Below the pieces are notes generated by a model. That model did not search any database, was not told where the DNA came from, and saw only the letters and a program-made list of their open reading frames with translations. Positions 18,973-27,140 of a stretch of 64,000 nt of DNA are shown here, piece by piece. Within the stretch, counting starts at the first letter, position 1; the number at the start of each line of letters is the position of its first letter. The translations under genes were made by a program, and so were the position numbers. Origin of the DNA: an uncultured Clostridia bacterium (GTDB lineage: Bacteria; Bacillota; Clostridia; Oscillospirales; Acutalibacteraceae); NCBI GenBank assembly GCA_947624285.1, contig CANQJS010000001.1, positions 124,001 through 188,000 on the forward strand, in the 5' to 3' direction.

Positions 18973-19398
18973 TTATATATGTTTTTGGATAGCATTACAG
19001 TAAAGAACAGAAATTGAATTTATGATACATACAATAATATATCCTGTTGCATAAACTTTAAATCTCGTTAATCCGATAATTATACAAATTATCAGCGTTA
19101 TGGAAGCAAGTATAACAGCAAATTTTCCGTTTTGTTTTATGAAAAATATAATATTGTGAAATACTTGATTTAACGAATTATTATCATATAATTTAATCTT
19201 TTTGATCTTGCTGATTATTAAAAATATAAATGTAACTAAAATAGCGACAATTGCTTGAATACCACACAAATATTCTATTGATGAATTATAAAGATCAATT
19301 GGCATAGATAATATTTTATCTATAATTAATACAGGTACAAATAATAGCAAAGATAAATAATTTATGATATTTAACAAACTCAAACTGAATTTTAACAA
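18973..19398 (-). CDS. Four-helix membrane protein, function unknown
   Basis: Unrecognised 141-aa protein with four hydrophobic segments (about residues 10-30, 45-65, 88-108 and 115-135), separated by short Lys-rich loops (KIKKIKLYDNNS). The gene is much more AT-rich than the flanking operons, which fits recent acquisition. The start is a TTG at 19398 with GGTGAG four bases upstream; no better ATG exists. No family or function can be assigned. Confidence 0.55.
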   Translation of the reverse strand: MLKFSLSLLNIINYLSLLLFVPVLIIDKILSMPIDLYNSSIEYLCGIQAIVAILVTFIFLIISKIKKIKLYDNNSLNQVFHNIIFFIKQNGKFAVILASITLIICIIIGLTRFKVYATGYIIVCIINSISVLYCNAIQKHI

Positions 19399-19478
19399 TC
19401 AGCTCACCGCCTTTTTTGACAGTAATTTTATTTTGGCAAAAAAATCTTAATCTTAGTTGCGTTTATGCTATTAGCCGA

Positions 19479-20018
19479 TTACAGTATTCCTTTTATCAAT
19501 TCGTCATAAAACTTGTCGGTATAATCATTCATTTCATAACACAGCTTTATCGTTTCGGGCAAATAGCACTTGTTCTTATCTATTACATTATTTTTCATAA
19601 AATCAAGCGTCTGTTCAAGAGTTTGTCCGCGAACAGAGCCTGTGATCAATGTCTTTACCACGGTATAAGCTTTACCGCCTTCAAGCACATGCGCATCGTG
19701 AAGGAGCTTACCCTCAAGGGTTTCCGGTATTTCAGGTCTTTGAGATTCCCATGCAATTTTAACGATTTTTTGAATTTCCAAATCATTAAGTCCGTTTTCC
19801 GCCAACCATTTTTCAATTATCTTTTGGTCGCTATAAATAAAGCCGTGAAAATATAACGCGGGAAGCAGAGCGTTATAATCAACATCATAACCGTAATCGG
19901 CGATAAGCTTGTCAACCCACCTACGCACCAAATCAATATGCCACATATTATGCATTATATCCTTATCGGCATAGTACGGTCTTGAAAATTCTCTAAGTTT
20001 TTCTTCCGATATTTTCAT
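19479..20018 (-). CDS. HD-domain phosphohydrolase-like protein
   Basis: 179-aa metal-dependent phosphohydrolase-like protein. Candidate metal ligands are HNMWHIDLV (near residue 23), ALYFHGFIYSD (near 57) and LLHDAHVLEG (HD pair near 106), as in small HD-domain proteins. Substrate unknown; nucleotides are common for the family. ATG 20018 follows GGTGAT in the 29-bp leader that is shared with the GNAT gene. The preceding truncated gene ends inside this leader. Confidence 0.7.
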   Translation of the reverse strand: MKISEEKLREFSRPYYADKDIMHNMWHIDLVRRWVDKLIADYGYDVDYNALLPALYFHGFIYSDQKIIEKWLAENGLNDLEIQKIVKIAWESQRPEIPETLEGKLLHDAHVLEGGKAYTVVKTLITGSVRGQTLEQTLDFMKNNVIDKNKCYLPETIKLCYEMNDYTDKFYDELIKGIL

Positions 20019-20044
20019 AATTGATCACCGTAAATTCTCTTTAT
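20016..20044 (-). repeat. 29-bp leader repeat, copy 2
   Basis: Same 29-bp leader as at 18915-18943 with one mismatch (T/G at the seventh plus-strand base). It forms the translation start region of the HD gene and also the point at which the upstream nucleotidyltransferase-like gene is cut off. Confidence 0.85.
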
Positions 20045-20356
20045 CTGCTCATAGTAAAATTTTTCATCCGCGAAACAGGCTTGAAATTATGTATAATGCA
20101 GCTTGTGAGCTTGTGAAGTTTTTCAATCGTCATAGAATCATTTTCAACATCAATATCAATATCGTTCCAAGCCATAAGATTCATTTTATAACTGCCGATA
20201 ATATGCGTTTTTCCGTATTTATTCAATTCATTCAGTAAGCCGTGATCATATAAAATATGATTTGCTTGTTCGTATCTGCTCAAACCAATCACCTTTTGTA
20301 AAGTCACAATTAAACAGCTTGTCCATAATGCTAATAACGGTTTCATAATTATTCAT
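20041..20356 (-). pseudogene. Frameshifted, truncated nucleotidyltransferase-like gene
   Basis: The gene appears to start at ATG 20356 (MNNYETVISIMDKLF...GDWFEQ) with TGAGGA upstream, but this frame stops soon after. The reading continues in the next frame from about position 20280 (RYEQANHILYDHGLLNELNK, then YGKTHIIGSYKMNLMAWNDI and DIDVENDSM), which looks like the N-terminal half of a nucleotidyltransferase-fold protein (G-S-x-x-x-D-x-D-x-D arrangement: GSYKMNLMAWNDIDIDV). The rest of that domain is missing: the frame ends after about 40 more residues at the 29-bp leader of the HD gene. So one frameshift plus a 3' deletion. Confidence 0.55.
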
Positions 20357-20486
20357 ACGAGATGTTCCTCACATTTATAAATAAAAGATGATATTATATT
20401 AACATACTTGCGCTGTAAAATCCACACTATTTAAAACAACACCGCCGAATTACAAAGTAAAAGATTTATTTTATAGAAATATGTTA

Positions 20487-20515
20487 TTGATTTTATTTAG
20501 AAACAGTGTTATACT
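20487..20515 (+). promoter_or_regulatory. Promoter of the flavodoxin operon
   Basis: TTGATT (20487-20492), 17 bp, TATACT (20510-20515); transcription should begin near 20522, inside the palindrome at 20523-20537. Confidence 0.65.
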
Positions 20516-20522
20516 AAATATG

Positions 20523-20537
20523 CTGACACGGTGTCAG
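20523..20537 (+). promoter_or_regulatory. Palindromic operator over the transcription start
   Basis: CTGACACGGTGTCAG is a perfect 7-1-7 palindrome at the expected +1 site. TGACAC...GTGTCA cores are typical of TetR-family operators. No TetR or MerR gene is adjacent, so the regulator must be elsewhere. Confidence 0.6.
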
Positions 20538-20587
20538 AATATATTTTAAAAGACGGGGTAAATCCCTTATTGAAGGAGTGCAGATTT

Positions 20588-21067
20588 ATGAGCAAAACAT
20601 TGGTAGCATATTTCAGCGCGAGCGGAACAACGGCGCGCGTCGCAAAGGAGCTTGCGCAGGCTGTGGGCGCAGACATCTATGAAATCCGACCCGCTGTGCC
20701 GTACACAAAGGCAGACCTCAACTGGATGGATAAGAAATCACGCAGCTCGGTGGAAATGAGTGACAAATCGAGCCGCCCCGCTTTGGCGGACAACGGCGCC
20801 AACATCGACACCTATGATACCATTTTGCTGGGCTTTCCCATCTGGTGGTATGTTGCGCCTACTATCATTAACAGCTTTTTAGAGAGCTATGATTTCTCCG
20901 GCAAAAAGATCGTGCTGTTTGCCACTTCGGGCGGCAGCGGGTTTGGCAAAACCGTAGCGGGACTGAAGCCTTCCGTGGCGGCGGACGCCGTGATTACCGA
21001 GGGAAAAGTCCTTAACGGTCATCAGACGGCGGACGCCCTGAAAGCATGGGCTGAGACAGTTCTTTAA
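20588..21067 (+). CDS. Flavodoxin
   Basis: FMN-binding electron carrier or flavodoxin-like quinone/nitro reductase partner, 159 aa. The phosphate-binding loop FSASGTTARVAKE lies at residues 8-20; LGFPIWWYVAP (near 85) and ATSGGSGFGKT (near 115) are the FMN-contact loops. ATG 20588 is chosen: AAGGAG lies upstream and the strand SKTLVAYFS begins there. Thirteen bases before the aldo/keto reductase gene, with which it shares the operator-controlled promoter. Base composition is more GC-rich than the AT-rich genes before it. Confidence 0.92.
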   Translation: MSKTLVAYFSASGTTARVAKELAQAVGADIYEIRPAVPYTKADLNWMDKKSRSSVEMSDKSSRPALADNGANIDTYDTILLGFPIWWYVAPTIINSFLESYDFSGKKIVLFATSGGSGFGKTVAGLKPSVAADAVITEGKVLNGHQTADALKAWAETVL

Positions 21068-21079
21068 GGTGCTAAAAAA

Positions 21080-22090
21080 ATGAAGTATACGAAATTAGGC
21101 AATTCCGATTTGACCGTTTCCCGCGTTTGTATGGGCTGTATGGGATTCGGCAACGCGGCCACGGGTCAGCATAGCTGGACGGTGGACGAGGCGCAGACCC
21201 GCGAGATCATTAAACACGGGCTTGATTTGGGTATCAATTTCTACGATACCGCCATCGCCTATCAAAACGGTACAAGCGAACAGTATGTGGGCAAGGCGCT
21301 CAGAGATTTTGCAAAGCGGGACGATTTTGTGATCGCCACTAAGTTTACGCCCAGAACGCAGGACGAGATAGACGCGGGCGTCAGCGGGCAAAAGCACATC
21401 GAAAACTATCTGAACAGAAGCCTCCGAAATCTCGGCATGGACTATGTTGACCTCTATATCTATCATATGTGGGACTATTACACGCCCATGGAGGAGATAA
21501 TGGAGGGGCTGCACAACGCGGTCAAGGCGGGCAAGACGCGTTACATCGGTATCTCAAACTGCTTTGCGTGGCAGCTTGCCAAGGCTAATTTTTATGCAAG
21601 GGAACACGGTCTCACGGAGTTTGTGTCGATTCAGGGGCATTACAACCTGATTGCCCGCGAGGAAGAACGGGAGATGGCGCCTTTTTGCAAGGATCAGAAC
21701 ATCGCCATGACGCCGTACAGCGCGCTTGCGGGCGGTCGGCTCTCAAAGCGCCCCGGTGAAACATCAAAGCGTTTGGAACAGGACGACTACGCGAAATTCA
21801 AATACGATGCCACCGCAGAGGCGGACGGTAAAATCATCGCCCGCGTTGCGGAATTAGCTGATAAGCGCGGCGTTTCGATGACGGAAATCTCTCTCGCGTG
21901 GCTGCTTACCAAAGTCACCTCCCCTGTTGTCGGCGCAACGAAGTTTTCTCATGTAGACGGCGCGGCAAAGGCGGTCGATTTGGAATTGACACAGGACGAG
22001 ATCGACTACCTTGAAGAATTGTATGTGCCGCACGCTTTAGTCGGCGTGATGGCGCAAAACGGCAAACAAAAAGCCGGAAATGTGTTATAA
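21080..22090 (+). CDS. Aldo/keto reductase
   Basis: NAD(P)H-dependent reductase with the TIM-barrel AKR fold, 336 aa. The catalytic tetrad is visible: Asp/Tyr in NFYDTAIAYQNGTSE, Lys in VIATKF and His in YIYHMWD. The cofactor side carries GISNCFAWQ and PYSALAGGRLS; C-terminal VVGATKFSH is typical of the YhdN/IolS-like group. Substrate unknown. Paired with flavodoxin in one operon, a pair often induced by electrophiles or oxidative stress. A terminator follows. Confidence 0.93.
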   Translation: MKYTKLGNSDLTVSRVCMGCMGFGNAATGQHSWTVDEAQTREIIKHGLDLGINFYDTAIAYQNGTSEQYVGKALRDFAKRDDFVIATKFTPRTQDEIDAGVSGQKHIENYLNRSLRNLGMDYVDLYIYHMWDYYTPMEEIMEGLHNAVKAGKTRYIGISNCFAWQLAKANFYAREHGLTEFVSIQGHYNLIAREEEREMAPFCKDQNIAMTPYSALAGGRLSKRPGETSKRLEQDDYAKFKYDATAEADGKIIARVAELADKRGVSMTEISLAWLLTKVTSPVVGATKFSHVDGAAKAVDLELTQDEIDYLEELYVPHALVGVMAQNGKQKAGNVL

Positions 22091-22131
22091 CAAATTAGAT
22101 CATATTATTGGAAAATCGCACAAAAATGACT

Positions 22132-22159
22132 AAGGCGGGAGCGAATGCTCCCGCCTTTT
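22132..22159 (+). terminator. Terminator after the aldo/keto reductase gene
   Basis: AAGGCGGGAGC, loop GAAT, GCTCCCGCCTT, then TT. Eleven-bp GC-rich stem. Confidence 0.9.
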
Positions 22160-22245
22160 CTGCTGTATTATCTTAGCGAGTATTACGATTTGACTTCAAC
22201 AGCGGTAACTCAGCCATATTTCAATTCCTTTGCATTCATTTTCAA

Positions 22246-24429
22246 TCATAACACATCCGATAAAATTGCCCAGTCATCGCTTTGAATATCATCAGAGTAA
22301 TGCTCCATACAGATGCAAAGTTCATCGGTTGTCGCATCGTTACGGACGATACCGCCTTTTAAGCCGTGTTCGTCAAGGTACGCTTTCAACACGCCAAATT
22401 TCTTTGGAGTGTAAAGATCTATATCTTGACTGTTGCCGCTGCGGTCAAATCCGCCCTTTGTTTCGATTATCCATATTTCGCCGTTTACAGAAATAAGATA
22501 ATCGGGATAGAACAGCTTTTGCTTATTAGAATTATCTGTATAAACGATAGAAAAGTATTCGTTGCCCTTATCTCCGTTTTTATACCACCATTCCACGCTG
22601 TCGGAACACTCACAGAATTTTTCAAATTTAACCTCCGGCGTAGATCGCGGAGCGGCAGATGACAGATAATTCTGATATACATTTTTCTTCATCACGAGCT
22701 GTGTTTTCGCCTCCCCGTTGTAGGTAAACAAACAGGACTGCGGAATACGGAAATCATAATAGGATTTTTTCGGTAAATCAAGCTGCAACTGAGCCAATTC
22801 ATAAGCCATAGCCTCTCGCACCATATGGCGGAGTCGGTCAGCATTGTTGATTACAAAGGCATACACGCTTCTTGGCTCCAAAGCAAGGATTTTGCGTGAG
22901 CAGGTAAAATTTTTATCAAACAGCTTACGGATAATCGTATTCATATACGAATACTCCATGCTGATTTCCAACCCGATTTTGCCGATGGTGCGATGATATT
23001 CACGCCCGTGTTTGTGCGTGCTTAGCGCTTCAACGACCTTGATATCATTCAGATCCGTCGATGAAAAATCAAGTGTTGCAGCTTCCCCTGAAAAGGTGTG
23101 CCGCACAATATTCTCATTTAATTCAAAGCCGGCGGCTTGCAAACGGGTACGATTTTCCGTTTTGTTCGCTGTTACGCCGTATTCTATTTCTGCATAGGCG
23201 GCAATCGCTTGTAAAGCCTTTTGCGGATCGCGGGAGCTCGCCACCATTGTTCTCTGCTCGCTTGTAAGTGTTATGTTTTTATACTCATTTTTGAGAAAAA
23301 TGGTGCAAGCGTTTAACGCGCTCTTGTCAAGAGCCATTTTTACACCTGCGGTGAATTTTTCATCGAATGTGTAAAGATAGCAGCTGTCGAGCAGATCACA
23401 TTCATAATGTCTTGCTTCGGGCATACGGCGGATACGACCTATCGTTTGTATCTCAAAGGTTTCGTCCATATTGTCGCGGAGCTTCACAAGAATATGCGCT
23501 CTCGGACAGTCCCAGCCCGTTGCAACCGCTTGTTTTATGATAACCGCAGAGACGGCGGCATTAGGCGCGTCAATGCCCTCCAAATTTTCGTGCCGGTCGG
23601 ATAACCATACCGCAAGTTGACCGTTTTCATAGGTCAGCCCTTGCGTTTCAAGATAGCGTTCAACGCCGTCTTGCAAGGTTTCCGATTTATTCGGAATTTG
23701 AATAACAATCAATGGGTTTATATCGGTATTACGCTGTAAAAACGCTGCGCGGAGCTCCCGCTGTTTTTGGAGAGCTTTTTCAAGAAGAAATGCCGTTTGA
23801 TCCTCCGTTTCCACCGTCTGCGGAAAGTCTTGGTTAATGACAAGCAGCTTTTTAATAAGCCCCGCGGCAATAACATCTTCTTCGGGGATTTCGATGATTT
23901 CCGCTCTTGCGATGCCCTTCGGCGTTGCGGAGCAGCGAATTATCTTGTCCGTATGAAAATACTGTATGATCTCGTCAGCTTTTATCGTGTTGTTCTGATG
24001 ACTCTCATCCACAATAATCACAAAGCGCAAGCCGTCATTCAAGGCGTGCCGGATATGCTCTAAAAAATTAGTGCGTTCACTGTCTTTCAAAGCATTGTTG
24101 CCCTTCTTGGTGAGTTTTTCCCAGTTGATGAAGCAGCTGTCGTTTTCTTCAAAACCCGAAGTCATAACATCGGAAAGCAATTTCGTCTGTGAAGCGTGGA
24201 TATATTTATCCATCTTTGCCTTGCTTTGTTCTTCAAGGTTGCCTTTGCCGGGTGTGAGCCAAACAAAAACGGTTTTCGGAAAAGACTGTATGTACTGATG
24301 CATAAAATAGGTCAAAATAATAGTCTTTCCGCTTCCCGTCGGGCTTTTGAGTATAATATCACGGGCAGGCTTGTCCATCGCTTCAAACAGCGACTTCACA
24401 GCGTCCAATTGAAATTCTTTTAATTCCAT
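22246..24429 (-). CDS. res: Type III restriction enzyme, Res subunit
   Basis: ATP-dependent translocase/nuclease that cuts DNA when two unmethylated sites meet; works as a Res-Mod complex. An SF2 helicase core opens the protein: KSPTGSGKTIIL (Walker A, near residue 28), VDESHQ (motif II, near 160), RCSATPKG (motif III), QTIGRIRRMPE (motif VI, near 355). The C-terminal endonuclease domain shows YPDYLI then IIETKGGFD (PD-ExK, near 665). ATG 24429 is used because GGAGAG lies upstream and the helicase begins there; 727 aa is slightly shorter than the 850-1000 aa common in the family. It starts two bases after the mod stop. Confidence 0.93.
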   Translation of the reverse strand: MELKEFQLDAVKSLFEAMDKPARDIILKSPTGSGKTIILTYFMHQYIQSFPKTVFVWLTPGKGNLEEQSKAKMDKYIHASQTKLLSDVMTSGFEENDSCFINWEKLTKKGNNALKDSERTNFLEHIRHALNDGLRFVIIVDESHQNNTIKADEIIQYFHTDKIIRCSATPKGIARAEIIEIPEEDVIAAGLIKKLLVINQDFPQTVETEDQTAFLLEKALQKQRELRAAFLQRNTDINPLIVIQIPNKSETLQDGVERYLETQGLTYENGQLAVWLSDRHENLEGIDAPNAAVSAVIIKQAVATGWDCPRAHILVKLRDNMDETFEIQTIGRIRRMPEARHYECDLLDSCYLYTFDEKFTAGVKMALDKSALNACTIFLKNEYKNITLTSEQRTMVASSRDPQKALQAIAAYAEIEYGVTANKTENRTRLQAAGFELNENIVRHTFSGEAATLDFSSTDLNDIKVVEALSTHKHGREYHRTIGKIGLEISMEYSYMNTIIRKLFDKNFTCSRKILALEPRSVYAFVINNADRLRHMVREAMAYELAQLQLDLPKKSYYDFRIPQSCLFTYNGEAKTQLVMKKNVYQNYLSSAAPRSTPEVKFEKFCECSDSVEWWYKNGDKGNEYFSIVYTDNSNKQKLFYPDYLISVNGEIWIIETKGGFDRSGNSQDIDLYTPKKFGVLKAYLDEHGLKGGIVRNDATTDELCICMEHYSDDIQSDDWAILSDVL

Positions 24430-24431
24430 AC

Positions 24432-26162
24432 TTATCTCTCCTGTAAATCCTTGTAATAGTAATCGGGGATAATACTTATTTCTATTCCACGCTCTGCCAA
24501 AACTTCTTCCTGCTCCCGCGTCGGCAAAAGGTCGTGTCCCATATACAGCTTCTTGCACCTTGCAAAATCATCAACATTATTGATAAACTCCGCAAGCTCT
24601 TCTTCCGTCAGCACAATACCGATTTCGGCGTTGCCTATGAAATTTATACCGTTTTCAAGCTCCACAAGCTCACGGATATGCTTCAAGAGCTCGTCCGCAT
24701 ACTCATAGTACATTTGCTCGCTGATTGGAACATAGTCTACCTTGTAGTATTTAAGCGAGGCGGCATAGTTTTCCTTGTCAATCACACGCTTGATACGCTC
24801 GTATGTGATATCACGGCAGATATTGTTTTCATTGTTGGTACAGAGAATAAAGCGGCGATTTCCGCCATCCTCTGCATTGAGTTTCATAACAGCGTGTCCC
24901 GTAGTGCCACTTCCGGCGAAGCAGTCAAGTACAATAGCACTATTAGAGTAGCAAATTTTCATTAATTTCTTTAAAAGGGACAGCGGTTTTGGATAGTCAA
25001 ATGCAAAACTTTTGAATATTTGTTTCAAATCCTTTTTTGCATTATCATTGGAATATTCAGCATCCAAAAAATCTAATGTTGACAGGGGCTTTCTTCTTTC
25101 ACTAATTACAACCTCATATTTGCCGTTAGAATTATGCTTTATTGTTGCATTTAAATATGTTTTAGTATATATACGAGCTGTTCCGTCAGATTTTTCTTTA
25201 ACAACAATAAACCCGTTATTATATCCAAACTCAAATAATTCTTTACTCCAACGCCAAGCCCAATCTGCTCGCTGGTGCTTTCCATTCTTTCTTTCTAAAT
25301 ATTTACTATAATCAGACCCCGGATAAAAAGTTCTTCCATTAAGTTCAATGGGATAGTCTAACCCTGAACTATATGATAAACTATCATAGTCAAGAGTTTG
25401 ATTTAATTTATATTTCCCGCGTGTTTCTATATATTCATCTTCAAATTTGAATTCTTGGTCAATATGTGGAATGCCAACAATACCAACATTGGCAATATTT
25501 TTTGCATAAATTATAACATAATCGTGATTTGCTGAAATATGATTTGTTGTTTTTCCTGAAGATTTTGTACGACGGGACATGCAGCTAATAAAATTATCTA
25601 CTCCAAAAACTTCATCACAAAGGAATCTAACATCTGGTTGCTCATTATCATCAATGGAAATACAGATAAATCCTTGCGGAGATAATAGTTTATACATTAA
25701 TACAAGTCTTTTTTTGAGAAATGAAAGATATTTGCTATGCTTAAATTCATCTTCCTTTTCAACTAATTTATCATCATAAACAAAATCTTTATTCCCCGTA
25801 TTATACGGCGGATCTATGTAAATAAGGTCAATCTTTCCCTTATGCGTCTTTTCAAGCAATTTCAGTGATGCAAGGTTATCACCCTCGATGAGAAAATTCA
25901 TCTGCCCGCCTTTGTCGATGAACAAGTCTTTTTCCTCGGTAAGCACGGGAGTATGCGTGTCCAACACCTCGTCGATTTCTTCTCGGTGCTCTTCAAACAC
26001 AAGCCCGTATTTCTTGCCGTTCACATCCTTTTCCAAATCGGAAAGATAGGAAAGAAGATTGCCCGTATTCTCATCTTGTGGCGCAGCGGAAATAAAAGCT
26101 CGTATTTCCTTGATTTTATTCAGCAAGTCCTCCCGCGTCTTTTTTGATATGTTAGTGCTCAT
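24432..26162 (-). CDS. mod: Type III DNA methyltransferase, Mod subunit
   Basis: Site-specific N6-adenine methyltransferase that supplies target recognition for the type III enzyme. Motif IV YIDPPYNTGN (near residue 115) precedes motif I LDCFAGSGTTGHAV (near 400), the beta-class order of Mod proteins. The stretch between them, the target recognition domain, is markedly richer in A+T (about 25000-25700) than the rest of the gene, as expected of an exchanged domain. 576 aa. No simple repeat tract that would give phase variation was seen. Overlaps the upstream membrane-protein gene by 11 bases. Confidence 0.95.
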   Translation of the reverse strand: MSTNISKKTREDLLNKIKEIRAFISAAPQDENTGNLLSYLSDLEKDVNGKKYGLVFEEHREEIDEVLDTHTPVLTEEKDLFIDKGGQMNFLIEGDNLASLKLLEKTHKGKIDLIYIDPPYNTGNKDFVYDDKLVEKEDEFKHSKYLSFLKKRLVLMYKLLSPQGFICISIDDNEQPDVRFLCDEVFGVDNFISCMSRRTKSSGKTTNHISANHDYVIIYAKNIANVGIVGIPHIDQEFKFEDEYIETRGKYKLNQTLDYDSLSYSSGLDYPIELNGRTFYPGSDYSKYLERKNGKHQRADWAWRWSKELFEFGYNNGFIVVKEKSDGTARIYTKTYLNATIKHNSNGKYEVVISERRKPLSTLDFLDAEYSNDNAKKDLKQIFKSFAFDYPKPLSLLKKLMKICYSNSAIVLDCFAGSGTTGHAVMKLNAEDGGNRRFILCTNNENNICRDITYERIKRVIDKENYAASLKYYKVDYVPISEQMYYEYADELLKHIRELVELENGINFIGNAEIGIVLTEEELAEFINNVDDFARCKKLYMGHDLLPTREQEEVLAERGIEISIIPDYYYKDLQER

Positions 26163-26658
26163 TATTTTCCTCCGCCTTATTATTCTTAGGTATCATATGC
26201 TGCATATTTAGCAAAAGATTGTTATATGCTTGCTGAGATATAGCTTGCTCTCTCCATTGCTTTATCATTCCATCAGGAATATATGGTTTTCGAATAGTTT
26301 CTTTAATGGTTTTATCTTTATAACCAAGAGATGCTGCCATCGTTTCTAATAATTTATATTGTGCAGTCTTAATTTCCTCAAATTGTGCTTCATCTGGGGT
26401 TCCAACACAATATTTATCGTACAAGTTTTTCCAAGCTTTACAAACTGTCTTATCGTCTGCAAACACAATATTAATTATATTAAGACAATTTACGCTTTCT
26501 TGAGTCCATCCATATATTCGTGAGGTCATAAGTATCTTAAAAATCTGCATTTTATCTTTTCTTATTTCTGCTCTGTTTTGTAAGTGCTGTCCAATCAAGA
26601 CAGCTGCTATGGGGATTACAACTATTGCGATTAAATTCAAGATATCTTTATATTCCAT
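26152..26658 (-). CDS. Membrane-anchored DUF6680-like protein linked to type III R-M
   Basis: 168-aa protein with one N-terminal transmembrane helix (ILNLIAIVVIPIAAVLIG, residues about 5-22) followed by a charged helix (QNRAEIRKDKMQIFKILM) and a helical cytoplasmic domain. The pattern of membrane helix, then R-x-x-R-x-D-K-M-x-x-F-x-x-L-M-x-x-R, resembles the DUF6680 family; function unknown. ATG 26658 is used because AGGAGG lies upstream. It is the first gene of the operon and overlaps mod by 11 bases, so it is made together with the R-M proteins. Confidence 0.65.
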   Translation of the reverse strand: MEYKDILNLIAIVVIPIAAVLIGQHLQNRAEIRKDKMQIFKILMTSRIYGWTQESVNCLNIINIVFADDKTVCKAWKNLYDKYCVGTPDEAQFEEIKTAQYKLLETMAASLGYKDKTIKETIRKPYIPDGMIKQWREQAISQQAYNNLLLNMQHMIPKNNKAEENNEH

Positions 26659-26860
26659 ATTTTTCCTCCTATACATCCACTCGCCATTAGCGGCAGAGCA
26701 TTTTTCAGTAAATTCTTTACTATCTACCGAGCTGTAAAATTGTGTTCACGGTTTATGATGTCTTTCTATGTCTTTCGGTCGGCACTTTATCGTCAAAATC
26801 AATCTTATCAGAAAAATAATAAATATAGTAATAATTATAAATTTATTATAATACATTTCT

Positions 26861-26889
26861 ATTTTACCTAAAAATCTTTGCTTTTTCAA
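26861..26889 (-). promoter_or_regulatory. Promoter of the type III R-M operon
   Basis: On the minus strand TTGAAA (26889-26884), 17 bp and TAAAAT (26866-26861), about 200 bases before the first start codon. Confidence 0.5.
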
Positions 26890-26993
26890 CAAAAACGGCT
26901 AATTTTTCCTTTGATTTAGTAAGTAAGGGAACTTTTTATGCCTCTGATTAAAAATTCTTTCAAAGTCCCCAAACCGAGAGGCGCTTGACAACA

Positions 26994-27038
26994 AAAAAGA
27001 GCGTCCATTCCCAACCCTCAGGTTGGTTATGAACACTC
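26994..27038 (-). terminator. Terminator after tRNA-Leu
   Basis: On the minus strand GAGTGTTCAT...ACCAACC, loop, GGTTGG...ATGGACGCTC form a long interrupted stem with two wobble pairs, followed by six T. Confidence 0.85.
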
Positions 27039-27041
27039 AAA

Positions 27042-27124
27042 TGGTGCGGGTAACAGGACTTGAACCTGCACGGTTGCCCACAAGATCCTAAATCTTGCGT
27101 GTCTGCCAATTCCACCATACCCGC
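27042..27124 (-). tRNA. tRNA-Leu (UAG)
   Basis: 83-nt class II tRNA with encoded CCA. The acceptor stem GCGGGTA pairs with TACCCGC, the T arm is GCAGGTTCAAGTCCTGT, and the anticodon arm CAAGA-TTTAGGA-TCTTG gives anticodon TAG, reading CUN codons. A 12-nt variable region (GTGGGCAACCGT) fits leucine. Confidence 0.95.
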
Positions 27125-27140
27125 GTTGTTGACTATTCTA

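Larger units (their letters stand above)
26677..27041. other. Intergenic region between the R-M operon and tRNA-Leu
   Basis: 365 AT-rich bases without a convincing gene. It contains the R-M promoter (26861-26889), a long untranslated leader of about 190 bases for the R-M operon, and the terminator of the tRNA-Leu transcript (26994-27038). Nothing else was recognised in it. Confidence 0.6.
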
